A stretch of 64,000 bases of DNA from Sphingomonas kyeonggiensis. GTDB taxonomy: Bacteria; Pseudomonadota; Alphaproteobacteria; Sphingomonadales; Sphingomonadaceae. Position numbers and translations under genes: made by a program. Below the pieces are notes generated by a model, which saw only the letters and a list, made by a program, of their open reading frames with translations, made no database searches and was not told the DNA's origin. The stretch covers positions 155,383-219,382 of the forward strand of contig NZ_JACHLN010000005.1 in assembly GCF_014204495.1 (NCBI RefSeq), given 5' to 3'. Shown here in pieces: positions 16,721 through 25,318 of the stretch; the stretch's first letter is position 1, and each line of letters begins with the position of its first letter.

Positions 16721-17209
16721 TCACGGAATGATGATGCTCGTATCCGCCTTCACCCGGTCGAGCGCGATCAGCGAGCGATAGCTGGCGATGAATTCCTTCT
16801 CCGCGAACAGCCTTTTGGTCAGCGCCGAATAGGCGCGCATGTCCGAGGTGACGATCACCAGCATGAAGCTCACCCCGCCGGTGACGTAATAGCATTGCTG
16901 CACCTCGGGCGTGTCGAGGAACATCTGCCGCGCCAGTTCCACCGTCGGGGCATGCTCGTTGATCAGCTGCACCTCGACGATCGAGGTGATGGTGAGCGGC
17001 ACCGCATCGGGATCGACGATCGCGACGTTGCGCGCGATCACGCCCGACGCCTCCATCGCCGCGATCCGTCGCTGTACCGCCGCCGCCGACAGGTTCACCG
17101 CCTCGCCGATCCTGCGCTGCGGCATCTTGTTGTCCGCCTGGACGAGTCGAAGGATCGCCCGATCGAACGAGTCGAGTGCCCGTGGGGATTTGTCCTGTTC
17201 GCCTGCCAT
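16721..17209 (-). CDS. Lrp/AsnC family transcriptional regulator
   Basis: 162-residue feast/famine regulator. Its winged helix-turn-helix is LDSFDRAILRLVQADNKMPQ followed by RRIGEAVNLSAAAVQRRI. The C-terminal RAM domain is VEVQLINEHAPTVELARQMF plus CYYVTGGVSFMLVIVTSDM. It probably senses an amino acid. The start at 17209 (MAGEQDKSPRALDSFD) is chosen because the 37 upstream codons read through the divergent intergenic region. The divergent EamA transporter, 89 bp away, is its likely target. Confidence 0.92.
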   Translation of the reverse strand: MAGEQDKSPRALDSFDRAILRLVQADNKMPQRRIGEAVNLSAAAVQRRIAAMEASGVIARNVAIVDPDAVPLTITSIVEVQLINEHAPTVELARQMFLDTPEVQQCYYVTGGVSFMLVIVTSDMRAYSALTKRLFAEKEFIASYRSLIALDRVKADTSIIIP

Positions 17210-17298
17210 GTGGCGAGTTTTTGTTGCATCCGGACGGCAAATCAAGAGCGCTCGGCCCGCTGCAATGATGATATTCCCCGTCCGGGAAGGGAATGCGC

Positions 17299-18294
17299 AT
17301 GCCGAATGAACGCGGATCACTGGTGCTGGGCGTGCTGTGTGGAGCCGCTGCCGGCGCGCTCTGGGGGCTGGTGTTCCTCGCGCCCGAACTGGCCCGTGCC
17401 TTCGGTCCGCTCGAGCTGACCATCGGCCGCTACCTCGCCTATGGCCTGATCTCCGCCGCGCTGATCGCCCCGCGCTGGCGCAGCCTCGCCGCCACGCTGG
17501 GGGCAGGGGAATGGCGCGCGCTCGCCTGGCTCGCGCTCTCCGGCAACACGCTCTACTATATCCTCCTCGCCAGCTCGGTGCAGCTCGGCGGTGCGGCGAT
17601 CACCGCGCTGGTGATCGGCTTTCTCCCCGTCGTCGTGACCATCGTCGGCAGCCGCGCCGAGGGCGCCGTCCCGCTTGCCCGGCTTGCGCCGTCGCTGCTG
17701 CTCTGCGCCGCCGGCGCGGTCTGCATCGGCTGGCAAGCGCTGTTCCTGCCCTCGACCCGCCCGGTATCCGCCCAGCTCGCCGGCCTGCTCTGCGCGATCG
17801 GCGCGCTCGCCTCCTGGGGCGCCTATGCGGTGTACAACAACCATATGCTGGCCCGGGTGAAGGCCGTGTCCTCGCACGACTGGAGCCTGTTGATCGGCAT
17901 CGCCACGGGCGCGCAGAGCCTGGTGCTGATCCCGCTCGCGCTGCTGCTGGGCGTGCGCGGTCACGGTGCGGGCGACTGGGCGCTGTTCGTCGCGGTCTCG
18001 GCCGGCGTGGCGGTGTTCGCCTCGATCGTCGGCAATGCGCTGTGGAACCGGATGAGCCGGCTGCTGCCGCTCACCCTGTCGGGGCAGATGATCACCTTCG
18101 AGACGCTGTTCGCGCTGCTCTACGCCTTCGCCTGGGAACATCGCGGGCCGACCGCATTGGAAGGCGTCGCGTTCGTGCTGGTGGTGGCGAGTGTGGTGAG
18201 CTGCGTCGCGGCGCATCGCAAGCCTTCAAATCCCTCTACCGCTTTTGCGGGAGAGGGACGCCGATCCCGGCGAAGGCCGGGGGCGGCAGGGTGA
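17299..18294 (+). CDS. EamA/DMT-family transporter with a repeat-encoded C-terminus
   Basis: 331-residue drug/metabolite transporter with ten predicted TM helices in two EamA repeats (LVLGVLCGAAAGALWGLVF; GLLCAIGALASWGAYAVYNN). Divergent from an Lrp/AsnC regulator, so amino acid or metabolite export is the best guess. The ATG at 17299 is preferred over 17293 because GGAAGGG is 8 nt upstream of it. The frame runs into the REPIN that starts at 18232; residues from about 311 to the stop (PSTAFAGEGRRSRRRPGAAG) are encoded by the repeat, so the native C-terminus was replaced or extended by it. Confidence 0.88.
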   Translation: MPNERGSLVLGVLCGAAAGALWGLVFLAPELARAFGPLELTIGRYLAYGLISAALIAPRWRSLAATLGAGEWRALAWLALSGNTLYYILLASSVQLGGAAITALVIGFLPVVVTIVGSRAEGAVPLARLAPSLLLCAAGAVCIGWQALFLPSTRPVSAQLAGLLCAIGALASWGAYAVYNNHMLARVKAVSSHDWSLLIGIATGAQSLVLIPLALLLGVRGHGAGDWALFVAVSAGVAVFASIVGNALWNRMSRLLPLTLSGQMITFETLFALLYAFAWEHRGPTALEGVAFVLVVASVVSCVAAHRKPSNPSTAFAGEGRRSRRRPGAAG

Positions 18295-18398
18295 GGGTGT
18301 GTGGGGGAGCCGCAGGCGCACCGCTCGCGGCTCCCACACACCCTCACCCCGGCTCGGCTGCGCCTCGCCACCCCTCTCCCGCAAAAGCGGTAGAGGGG
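18232..18398. repeat. Long nested inverted repeat, family D (167 bp)
   Basis: A perfect 26-bp outer arm, starting CCCTCTACCGCTTTTGCGGG (18232-18257), pairs with 18372-18397. Inside it, an inner arm starting GGGTGAGGGTGTGTGGG (18289-18313) pairs with 18327-18350 with one bulge. The left arm supplies the last codons of the EamA gene, and the right end abuts the stop codon of the FAD oxidoreductase on the other strand. Confidence 0.85.
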
Positions 18399-20018
18399 TT
18401 AACCCACCAAACTCCGCGCCACCGCCTCGGCCGTCTTGATCCCGTCGATCGCGGCGGACAGGATCCCCCCCGCATAGCCGGCCCCTTCGCCCGCCGGGAA
18501 CAGTTGCGCCACGTTCAGGCTCTGGTGGTCCTTGCCCCGCGTGATCCTTACCGGCGAGGAGGTCCGCGTCTCCACCCCGGTCATGATCGCATCATGATGG
18601 TCGTAGTTCGCGATCTGCCGCCCGAACACCGGCAGCGCCTCGCGGAACGCCTCGATCACGAAGCCCGGCAGGCACTCGGACAGGTCGGTCATCTTCACCC
18701 CCGGCTTGTACGAGGGGATGACTTCGCCGAGCGCGGTCGAAGCGCGGCCGGCAATCAGATCGCCGACCAGCTGCCCCGGCGCATGATAGTTGGAGCCGCC
18801 GGCGATGAAGGCCATGTCCTCCCAGTGCCGCTGCAGCTCGATGCCCGCGAGCGGCCCGCCCGGATAGTCCTTGGCAGGATCGATCGCGACGACCAGGCCC
18901 GAGTTCGCGTTGAACTCGGCCCGCGAATACTGGCTCATCCCGTTGGTGACGACACGGCCTTCCTCCGAAGTCGCCGCCACCACGCGCCCGCCCGGGCACA
19001 TGCAGAAGCTGTAGACGCTGCGCCCGTTCGAGGCGTGATGGACCAGGCTGTACGCCGCCGCGCCCAGGTCCGGATGCCCGGCGCACTGGCCGAAGCGCGC
19101 CCGGTCGATCCAGCTCTGCGGATGCTCGATGCGTACCCCAATGGCGAAGGGCTTGGCCTCGATATGCACGCCGCGCCGGTGGAGCATCTCGAAGGTCGGC
19201 CGGGCGCTGTGGCCCACCGCGAGCACGACATGGTCTGCCTCCAGGAAGCTGCCGTCCTGCAGATGCAGCCCGCGCATCTTCTGGTTGCCGTCGGGGGTGC
19301 GCTCCAGCTCGATATCGTCGACCCGGGTCTCCCAGCGATATTCGCCGCCCAGCGCCTCGATCGTGCGGCGCATGCTCTCGACCATGGTGACGAGCCGGAA
19401 GGTACCGATATGCGGATGCGCTTCCCACAGGATATCGTCGGGCGCGCCTGCCTTGACGAACTCCTCCAGCACCTTGCGGCCGAGGAAGCGCGGGTCCTTC
19501 ACCCGGCAATAGAGCTTGCCGTCGGAGAAGGTGCCGGCGCCGCCCTCGCCGAACTGGACGTTCGAATCCGGGTTGAGCTCGCCCCGGCGCCACAGGCCCC
19601 AGGTATCCTTGGTCCGCTGGCGCACGACCTTGCCGCGATCGAGGATGATCGGGCGGAAGCCCATCTGCGCCAGGATCAGCCCGGCGAACAGCCCGCACGG
19701 CCCCGCGCCGATGACGACCGGTCGCAGCCCGTTCCAGCCGCTCGGGGCCATCACCGGGAAATTATAGGCCATGTCCGGGGTAGGGCGCAGGTCCTTGTCG
19801 TCCGGGAAGCGCGCCAGCACTACGGCCTCGTCGGCCAGCTCCACGTCCACCGTATAGACCAGCTGGATCGCGTTGCGCCGGCGCGCGTCATTGCCGCGGC
19901 GATAGACTGCGTGGCTTTTCAGCTCGGCGGGCGCGATGCCCAGCCGTTTGACGATCGCCTCGGGCAGGGCCTCGGGCGAATGGTCGAGCGGCAGATAGAG
20001 TCCGGAAAGGCGAAGCAT
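18399..20018 (-). CDS. FAD-dependent oxidoreductase (COG2509-like)
   Basis: 539-residue flavoprotein. An N-terminal small domain (about 1-90: LRLSGLYLPLDHSPEALPEA) is followed by the dinucleotide-binding motif VVIGAGPCGLFAGLILAQMG near residue 105, a FSDGKLYCR block, ADHVVLAVGHSARPTFEML, and a C-terminal LFPAGEGAGYAGGILSAA(I)DG motif that completes the FAD site. This matches the uncharacterised FAD-dependent dehydrogenases of COG2509, whose substrate is unknown. The cytoplasmic location is inferred from the lack of a signal peptide. It is probably monocistronic, and its stop codon touches a long inverted repeat. Confidence 0.88.
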   Translation of the reverse strand: MLRLSGLYLPLDHSPEALPEAIVKRLGIAPAELKSHAVYRRGNDARRRNAIQLVYTVDVELADEAVVLARFPDDKDLRPTPDMAYNFPVMAPSGWNGLRPVVIGAGPCGLFAGLILAQMGFRPIILDRGKVVRQRTKDTWGLWRRGELNPDSNVQFGEGGAGTFSDGKLYCRVKDPRFLGRKVLEEFVKAGAPDDILWEAHPHIGTFRLVTMVESMRRTIEALGGEYRWETRVDDIELERTPDGNQKMRGLHLQDGSFLEADHVVLAVGHSARPTFEMLHRRGVHIEAKPFAIGVRIEHPQSWIDRARFGQCAGHPDLGAAAYSLVHHASNGRSVYSFCMCPGGRVVAATSEEGRVVTNGMSQYSRAEFNANSGLVVAIDPAKDYPGGPLAGIELQRHWEDMAFIAGGSNYHAPGQLVGDLIAGRASTALGEVIPSYKPGVKMTDLSECLPGFVIEAFREALPVFGRQIANYDHHDAIMTGVETRTSSPVRITRGKDHQSLNVAQLFPAGEGAGYAGGILSAAIDGIKTAEAVARSLVG

Positions 20019-20087
20019 CGCGAGCCTCTAGCGGCTTATCGTCCGCGCCTCAAACCCCCGCCGCCGCCGGCGACGGGGGCGGGCGGT

Positions 20088-21182
20088 TCAGAGCCGCGTC
20101 TTCAGCCAGGCATAGGCCTGATCGCGAACGCCGGGCGGGAAGTCGTGATTGCCGCCAGCCTCGTCGAAATGGATCGCCTCCAGCGATGTGCCCGATCCCT
20201 TTGCGCGGGCATGGGCGACCATGTCCTCGGTCTCGGCGACATGGCGCAGGCTCGCCTCGCGCCACTCGCCCTTGGTGCCCCATTCCCAGCGCCCGCGGGT
20301 GAGCAATATGTTGCGCGGCGCGATCATCGCCAGGTAATCGGCCGAGCGGCCCAGCGTCGCCAGTCCGGGCAGCGCGATCGCGGCCGAGCGGCGTTTGATC
20401 GCGTCCTCGCGGTAGAAATTGATCAGCTCGAAGAAGCCGCAGGACGAGATGCCGGCCTGGGCGCGCCTGTCGCAGGCCATCCAGTAGGTCATCGCCATGC
20501 CGCCCGCCGAATGGCCGATCCCGCCGATCCGCTTCGGATCGACATAGGGCAGGCTGGCGAGCAGGTCGGTGGCGACCATCGCGTCGAATACGTCCTTGCC
20601 GATCGAGTTGCGCCCGCGCAGCAGCAGCTGGCCGACGCGGTGGTCGTAGAGCTTGCTGTCGCGCGCATTGTCGGCCGGGCCGGCGGGATCGACGCCGCGG
20701 CGGCGCTCGGCGTGGTAGAAGCGGTCCGGGCAGAGCACGACATGGCCGCGGCGGAACAGGTCGAGCCCGTAGAACAGGTTGGCGTCCCCGGCGAGGCCGG
20801 CGGGCTCGGCCTTGCCGATATGATATTGCGGCCCGTCCTGGTGGAATGCGAGGATCGCCGGTAGCTTCTCCCCGGCCGTGTGCGCCGGCACCAGCAGGTA
20901 TGCGCGCACCCGGTCCTCCGGCTCGCCGAGCGGCGGATAGGCGGCTTCCGCGAGATATTCGATCTTGAGCCGCTGCCCGCCCTCGATATCGACGGTCTCG
21001 AACACGGTGAAGGCCGGCTTCGGGCGGGGCGGCATCGGGCCGAACAGGCCGAGCAGGGCGGCATCGCGTGCCTTCGGCGCCGGCGCGGCAGCCTGGGCCG
21101 AAGGCGCCACCACGGCAGGCGCAAGCACAGCGGCGACCCCCGCGGTCATGGCAGAACGGCGCGAAAGCGTGTGATCCCTCAT
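20088..21182 (-). CDS. Tat-exported alpha/beta hydrolase (acetyl-xylan-esterase / dienelactone hydrolase-like)
   Basis: 364 residues with a probable Tat signal (LSRRSAMTAGVAAVLAPAVV, cleavage near AQA). The alpha/beta hydrolase core shows PAILAFHQDGPQYH after strand 3, the nucleophile elbow GGIGHSAGGMAM and a late His in AGGNHDFPPGV. The fold and length resemble secreted esterases of the dienelactone hydrolase or Abhydrolase-7 groups. The substrate is unknown. The ATG at 21182 has GAGGGGGA 4 nt upstream. A TACA-TT-TGTA dyad and an ATCACC-N6-GGTGAT inverted repeat lie just upstream in its promoter region. Confidence 0.8.
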   Translation of the reverse strand: MRDHTLSRRSAMTAGVAAVLAPAVVAPSAQAAAPAPKARDAALLGLFGPMPPRPKPAFTVFETVDIEGGQRLKIEYLAEAAYPPLGEPEDRVRAYLLVPAHTAGEKLPAILAFHQDGPQYHIGKAEPAGLAGDANLFYGLDLFRRGHVVLCPDRFYHAERRRGVDPAGPADNARDSKLYDHRVGQLLLRGRNSIGKDVFDAMVATDLLASLPYVDPKRIGGIGHSAGGMAMTYWMACDRRAQAGISSCGFFELINFYREDAIKRRSAAIALPGLATLGRSADYLAMIAPRNILLTRGRWEWGTKGEWREASLRHVAETEDMVAHARAKGSGTSLEAIHFDEAGGNHDFPPGVRDQAYAWLKTRL

Positions 21183-21498
21183 GAAATCCCCCTCATGGCT
21201 ACATTTGTAGCGTGATCACCTGTGTTGGTGATTTAGTCAAGTGCTACGCCGCGCCTTCCAAAGCGCCGCGGCCAGTCCGGGAGTGCAGGCTTGCGATGCA
21301 GGATTTCGCCTGGTTCCGTCCTCCACATGCAGCGCGCGCGGGATCATCGACAGATCGCAGGCCGGGCGACCAGGGGAGCGGAAAACCGGCCCCCCGCAGC
21401 ATATGCTTCGTAAACTTCCGCGCCGCGGGCGCCCTCCCATCGGCCCGTTTCCGCCGCAATCGCTTGGCAGTGCATCGCGATACCACTAGAGGGACCCC
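21183..21498. other. 316-bp divergent intergenic region
   Basis: No gene is seen. It holds the divergent promoters of the exported hydrolase (-) and the acp-spt operon (+). Visible elements are the dyad CTACATTTGTAG (21199-21210; TACA-N2-TGTA is the half-site layout of BlaI/CopY-type regulators), the inverted repeat ATCACC-TGTGTT-GGTGAT (21215-21232), and the 8-bp palindrome GCATATGC near 21400. No confident -35/-10 pair could be picked for acp-spt. Confidence 0.5.
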
Positions 21499-21741
21499 AT
21501 GACCGACCGCGCTTCCGTCTTCGAGACCGTCACCGCCCAGATCGAGCCCTTCAACAAGAAGGGCGTCGCGCTGACCGACAGCACCACCTTCGCCGGCGAC
21601 CTGGAGTGGGACAGCCTCACCGTGATGGACTTCGTCGCGGCGATCGAGGACGAGTTCGACATCATCATCACGATGAACATGCAGGCCGAGATCGAGAATA
21701 TCGGCCAGCTGGTCGACGCCGTGCAGAAGCTCAAGGGCTGA
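21499..21741 (+). CDS. acpR: Acyl carrier protein of sphingolipid synthesis (AcpR-like)
   Basis: 80-residue ACP with the 4'-phosphopantetheine attachment serine at S39 (DLEWDSLTVMDFVAAIEDEF) and the four-helix ACP pattern. It lies 5 nt upstream of serine palmitoyltransferase, the same arrangement as the dedicated AcpR in Caulobacter, where the ACP presents an acyl chain for condensation with serine. It is distinct from housekeeping AcpP in sequence (ITMNMQAEIENIGQLVDAVQ). GAGGGA precedes the ATG by 4 nt. Confidence 0.88.
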   Translation: MTDRASVFETVTAQIEPFNKKGVALTDSTTFAGDLEWDSLTVMDFVAAIEDEFDIIITMNMQAEIENIGQLVDAVQKLKG

Positions 21742-21746
21742 GCCAC

Positions 21747-23009
21747 GTGACCGACAGCCTGAACACCGCCGACGCGCTCCCCGCCAACCCGGCCGCCGTC
21801 GCGCCCGAAACCGACCTGATGTCGAAGTTCGACGCGCTGATCAACGAGCGCGAGCGGCTGCTCGCCAGCGGCGTCACCGATCCGTACGCGGTGGTGATGG
21901 AGCAGGTGAAGTCGCCCACCGAGGCGGTGATCAAGGGCAAGGACACGATCCTGCTCGGCACCTATAATTACATGGGCATGACGTTCGATCCGGACGTGAT
22001 CCAGGCCGGCAAGGACGCGCTCGACAAGTTCGGCTCGGGCACCAATGGCAGCCGCATGCTCAACGGCACCTTCCGCGACCATATGGACGTGGAACAGGCG
22101 CTGCGCGAATTCTACGGCGTCTCGGGCGCGATCGTCTTCTCGACCGGCTACATGGCCAATCTCGGGATGATCTCCACGCTCGTCGGCAAGGGCGAGTATG
22201 TCATCCTCGACGCCGACAGCCACGCCTCGATCTATGACGGCTGCAAGCAGGGCAATGCCGAGATCGTCCGCTTCCGCCACAACAGCGTCGAGGATCTCGA
22301 CAAGCGCCTCGGCCGCCTGCCCAAGGAAGCCGGCAAGCTGGTCGTGCTCGAGGGCGTCTATTCGATGCTCGGCGACATCGCCCCGCTGAAGGAAATGGTC
22401 GAGGTCGCCAAGAAGCACGGCGCGATGGTGCTCTCGGACGAGGCCCATTCGATGGGGTTCTTCGGCCCGAACGGCCGCGGCGTCTATGAGGACCAGGGCC
22501 TGGAAGGCCAGGTCGACTTCGTCGTCGGCACCTTCTCCAAGTCGGTCGGCACCGTCGGCGGCTTCTGCGTGTCGAACCACCCGAAGTTCGAGGCGATCCG
22601 CCTCGCCTGCCGCCCGTACATCTTCACCGCCTCGCTGCCGCCGAGCGTGGTCGCCACCGCGGCGACTTCGATCCGCAAGCTGATGCACGCGCACAACAAG
22701 CGCGCGCATCTGTGGGAGAATGCCCGCACGCTGCACGCCGGCCTCAAGGAAATGGGCTTCAAGCTCGGCACCGAGAACCCCGATTCGGCGATCATCGCGG
22801 TGATCCTTGAGGACCAGGTCCAGGGCGCGATGATGTGGCAGGCGCTGCTCGAGGGCGGCCTCTATGTGAACCTCGCCCGCCCGCCGGCGACCCCGGCCGG
22901 CACCTTCCTGCTGCGCTGCTCGCTCTGCGCCGAGCACACCGCCGAGCAGATCCAGCGCGTGCTGGGCATGTTCAAGGCGGCGGGCCAGGCCGTGGGCGTC
23001 ATCGCCTGA
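21747..23009 (+). CDS. spt: Serine palmitoyltransferase
   Basis: PLP enzyme of the alpha-oxoamine synthase family. It condenses L-serine with an acyl thioester to 3-ketosphinganine, the first committed step of sphingolipid synthesis. The PLP lysine is K265 (GTFSKSVG) and the stacking histidine is H159 (DADSHASIYDG); both numbers equal those of the soluble S. paucimobilis enzyme when the GTG at 21747 is used, which also gives 420 residues, the known length. Other motifs are GTYNYMGMTFDP, GSGTNGSRMLNGT and DEAHSMGFFGP. The acp gene ends 5 nt upstream. The protein is soluble, with no TM segment. Confidence 0.95.
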   Translation: MTDSLNTADALPANPAAVAPETDLMSKFDALINERERLLASGVTDPYAVVMEQVKSPTEAVIKGKDTILLGTYNYMGMTFDPDVIQAGKDALDKFGSGTNGSRMLNGTFRDHMDVEQALREFYGVSGAIVFSTGYMANLGMISTLVGKGEYVILDADSHASIYDGCKQGNAEIVRFRHNSVEDLDKRLGRLPKEAGKLVVLEGVYSMLGDIAPLKEMVEVAKKHGAMVLSDEAHSMGFFGPNGRGVYEDQGLEGQVDFVVGTFSKSVGTVGGFCVSNHPKFEAIRLACRPYIFTASLPPSVVATAATSIRKLMHAHNKRAHLWENARTLHAGLKEMGFKLGTENPDSAIIAVILEDQVQGAMMWQALLEGGLYVNLARPPATPAGTFLLRCSLCAEHTAEQIQRVLGMFKAAGQAVGVIA

Positions 23010-23024
23010 TATCGGGCATCCCTG

Positions 23025-23102
23025 GTTCCCCGGCGAAAGCCGGGGCCCGGGGTTTCTCTGCCGGGCCGCCTGTGGCCCTGGGCTCCGGCTTTTGCCGGGG
23101 AA
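23025..23102. repeat. REPIN-like inverted pair, family A1 (78 bp)
   Basis: Same arms and GTTTCTCTG core start as the unit at 14920, with a few substitutions in the right arm (GGGGAAT end). It lies 16 bp after the spt stop. Confidence 0.8.
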
Positions 23103-23190
23103 TAGCCAGGCCAAAGCGGGCACCGCGAGCAACGATCCGTACCAAGGACGCTTTCCTACGCCGTCAGGGTCGATTAAAACCGAGCCCGTA

Positions 23191-25155
23191 ATGAGTGAGA
23201 GTAACACCGCTCTGGAGCGTGCCGTCCGGGCGACGAACTGGCGGATGGCATTGCTCGGCGCGCTGGCGCTGCTCGGGATCGTCGTGCTTGCCGCCGTGGC
23301 GGTGATCCAGGCACGTACCGATGCCGAGCGCGATCGGGCGATCGCGCGCCAGCAGCATACGTTCGAAGTCATCATGCGGGTCAGCCAGCTGTCGGGCGCG
23401 ATCCTGGGGGCGGAGGCGGCGCTCGGCCGCTATGTCGTCAGCGCCGACAAGAATCTCGGCCAGCAATATAGCGCGCAATGGGGCCGCGCCTCGGAACAGC
23501 TCAACCGGCTCCGCCAGCTGCTCGCCGACAATCCCGCCCAGCAGGCCCGCATCGTCCGGCTCAAGCAGGCGTTCGATGCCCGCGGCAAGGAGCTGGATAC
23601 CACCGCGCTCTACTCCTCCTACAAGCGGCACAGCGATGCCTGGGGCAGCTATTACCAGGTCCGTGCCAGCCCGGCGCGCAGCCAGCTCGAATCGGTGCTC
23701 ACCGAGATGGTCGATGCCGAGCGGGTGACGCTGCGCCAGCGCAGCCAGGCCGCTGCCGATCTCGTCGCCAATTCGGGTTTCGCGTCCCGCCTGCTCACCG
23801 GCTTCGGCATATTGATCGTGCTCGGCGCGGTGCTGCTCGGCTGGATGGCGATCGAGGCGCAGGGCGAGCGCGCTGTCGCCGATGCCAATGCCGATGCCGA
23901 GCGCGAACGGGCGGAGGAACTGCAGGAAGCGGTAGCCGAGGCGACCGAGCAGCTCCGTGCCGAGGCCAGCGAGCGCGAAGCCGCGCAGGACCAGCTCCGC
24001 CAGGCGCAGAAGATGGAGGCGGTCGGCCAGCTCACTGGTGGAATCGCGCATGATTTCAACAATATGCTGGCGGTCGTGCTGGGCGGATTGGAACTGGCCA
24101 AGCGTCATCTCCACAATCGCGGCCCCGATGCGCAGAAGCATATCGAGAATGCGATGGAAGGCGCCAACCGCGCCGCCGCGCTCACCCGCCGCCTGCTCGC
24201 CTTCTCGCGCGCCGAGCCCCTGCTGCCCGAAGCGGTGGAGGCCGGCACGCTGATCGAGGGCATGGCCGACCTGCTCGATCGCACGCTGGGCGACGGGATC
24301 GCGGTCACCACCGCCGATGCCGGCAGGCACTGGCGCATCTGGGTCGATCGCCACCAGCTCGAGAACGCGCTGCTCAATCTCGCGGTCAACGCCCGCGATG
24401 CGATGGAGGGGCAGGGTACCCTCAGCATCAATACCGGCGGCATCCGCCTGGCCGATCACCAGGTCGGCGAATGCCTGGCCGGCGATTATGTCTCGATCGA
24501 AGTGGGCGACACCGGCCAGGGCATGACGCCCGAGGTGCTCGCGCGCGTGTTCGAGCCCTTCTTCACCACCAAGCCGGTCGGCAAGGGCACGGGCCTCGGG
24601 CTCAGCCAGATCTTCGGCTTCGTCCGCCAGTCCGGCGGCGAGATCGGCATCGATACCGCGCCGGGCAGGGGCACCCGCGTGACGCTCTATCTGCCGCGCC
24701 ATATCGGCGAGGGCGAAGCGGCCGAGGCTTCCGCTGAATCGGGGGACGCGCCCGCGCATATCGGCCGCCCGCTCGAGATACTGGTGGTCGAGGACGATCC
24801 GCGCGTGCTGGCGGCGACGCTCGGCGCGCTCAAGGAGCTCGGCCACAGCGCCACCGGCTGCGATGATCCGCAGGCGGCGCCGGGCGCGCTCGCGCTGGTG
24901 CCCGGGCTCGATCTGATCGTGTCCGACGTGCTGATGCCCGGCCAGACCGGCCCGGAGATGATCGCCGCGCTCGGCGATCGGATCGAAGGGGTCGCGGTGC
25001 TGTTCGTCACCGGCTTCGCGGGCGAGGCCGATGCCGGCATCTTCAAGGGCCGCACCGTGCTGCGCAAGCCCTTCACCATCGCCGGGCTCGAAGCGGCGGT
25101 GAACGAAGCCATGGCCCATGAATCGCGCCGCGCGGGCAGGGCGGCGGCGGAGTAG
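23191..25155 (+). CDS. CHASE3 hybrid sensor histidine kinase / response regulator
   Basis: 654 residues. TM1 at about 17-38, periplasmic CHASE3-like sensor to about 195 (AALGRYVVSADKNLGQQYSA), TM2 at about 198-218, and a coiled coil (AERERAEELQEAVAEATEQL). The HisKA-type site is GGIAHDFNNML with phospho-acceptor H287; the HATPase region has NLAVNARDAM (N box), VGDTGQGM (G1), FEPFFTTK (F) and GTGLGLS (G2). A C-terminal receiver has acceptor D579 (VSDVLMPG), acidic pair VEDD and switch Lys in LRKPF. No output regulator lies adjacent, so phosphotransfer to a separate protein is likely. The start at 23191 is after the REPIN. Confidence 0.93.
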   Translation: MSESNTALERAVRATNWRMALLGALALLGIVVLAAVAVIQARTDAERDRAIARQQHTFEVIMRVSQLSGAILGAEAALGRYVVSADKNLGQQYSAQWGRASEQLNRLRQLLADNPAQQARIVRLKQAFDARGKELDTTALYSSYKRHSDAWGSYYQVRASPARSQLESVLTEMVDAERVTLRQRSQAAADLVANSGFASRLLTGFGILIVLGAVLLGWMAIEAQGERAVADANADAERERAEELQEAVAEATEQLRAEASEREAAQDQLRQAQKMEAVGQLTGGIAHDFNNMLAVVLGGLELAKRHLHNRGPDAQKHIENAMEGANRAAALTRRLLAFSRAEPLLPEAVEAGTLIEGMADLLDRTLGDGIAVTTADAGRHWRIWVDRHQLENALLNLAVNARDAMEGQGTLSINTGGIRLADHQVGECLAGDYVSIEVGDTGQGMTPEVLARVFEPFFTTKPVGKGTGLGLSQIFGFVRQSGGEIGIDTAPGRGTRVTLYLPRHIGEGEAAEASAESGDAPAHIGRPLEILVVEDDPRVLAATLGALKELGHSATGCDDPQAAPGALALVPGLDLIVSDVLMPGQTGPEMIAALGDRIEGVAVLFVTGFAGEADAGIFKGRTVLRKPFTIAGLEAAVNEAMAHESRRAGRAAAE

Positions 25156-25176
25156 GGGCTCGTCTGGCTCCTTATT

Positions 25177-25297
25177 CCCCTCCCTGGAAGGGAGGGGCTA
25201 GGGGTGGGTGGAGGCATGGCGATACTGTTGTGCAGGTCCCCACGGCGCCGTATCGCTGACAAGGACCCACCCCCAACCCCTCCCTTTCAGGGAGGGG
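25177..25297. repeat. REPIN-like inverted pair, family C (121 bp)
   Basis: CCCCTCCCTGGAAGGGAGGGG (25177-25197) and CCCCTCCCTTTCAGGGAGGGG (25277-25297) are each palindromes, flanked inward by GGGGTGGGTGG and CCACCCCCAACCCC. A second unit is at 44284-44431. Confidence 0.8.
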
Positions 25298-25318
25298 AGG
25301 GAAAGAATGTATCCCGCG

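Noticed and set aside
15054..17423. Long minus-strand open frame (789 codons) over the FkbH-like and Lrp genes
   Set aside because: Antisense frame created by high GC at third positions; no family resemblance. The real genes on both strands have clear motifs and ribosome-binding sites.
17337..20864. Open frame of 1175 codons on the plus strand
   Set aside because: It spans EamA in another frame, a REPIN and two minus-strand genes; composition is Arg/Ala/Pro-rich shadow sequence without domains.
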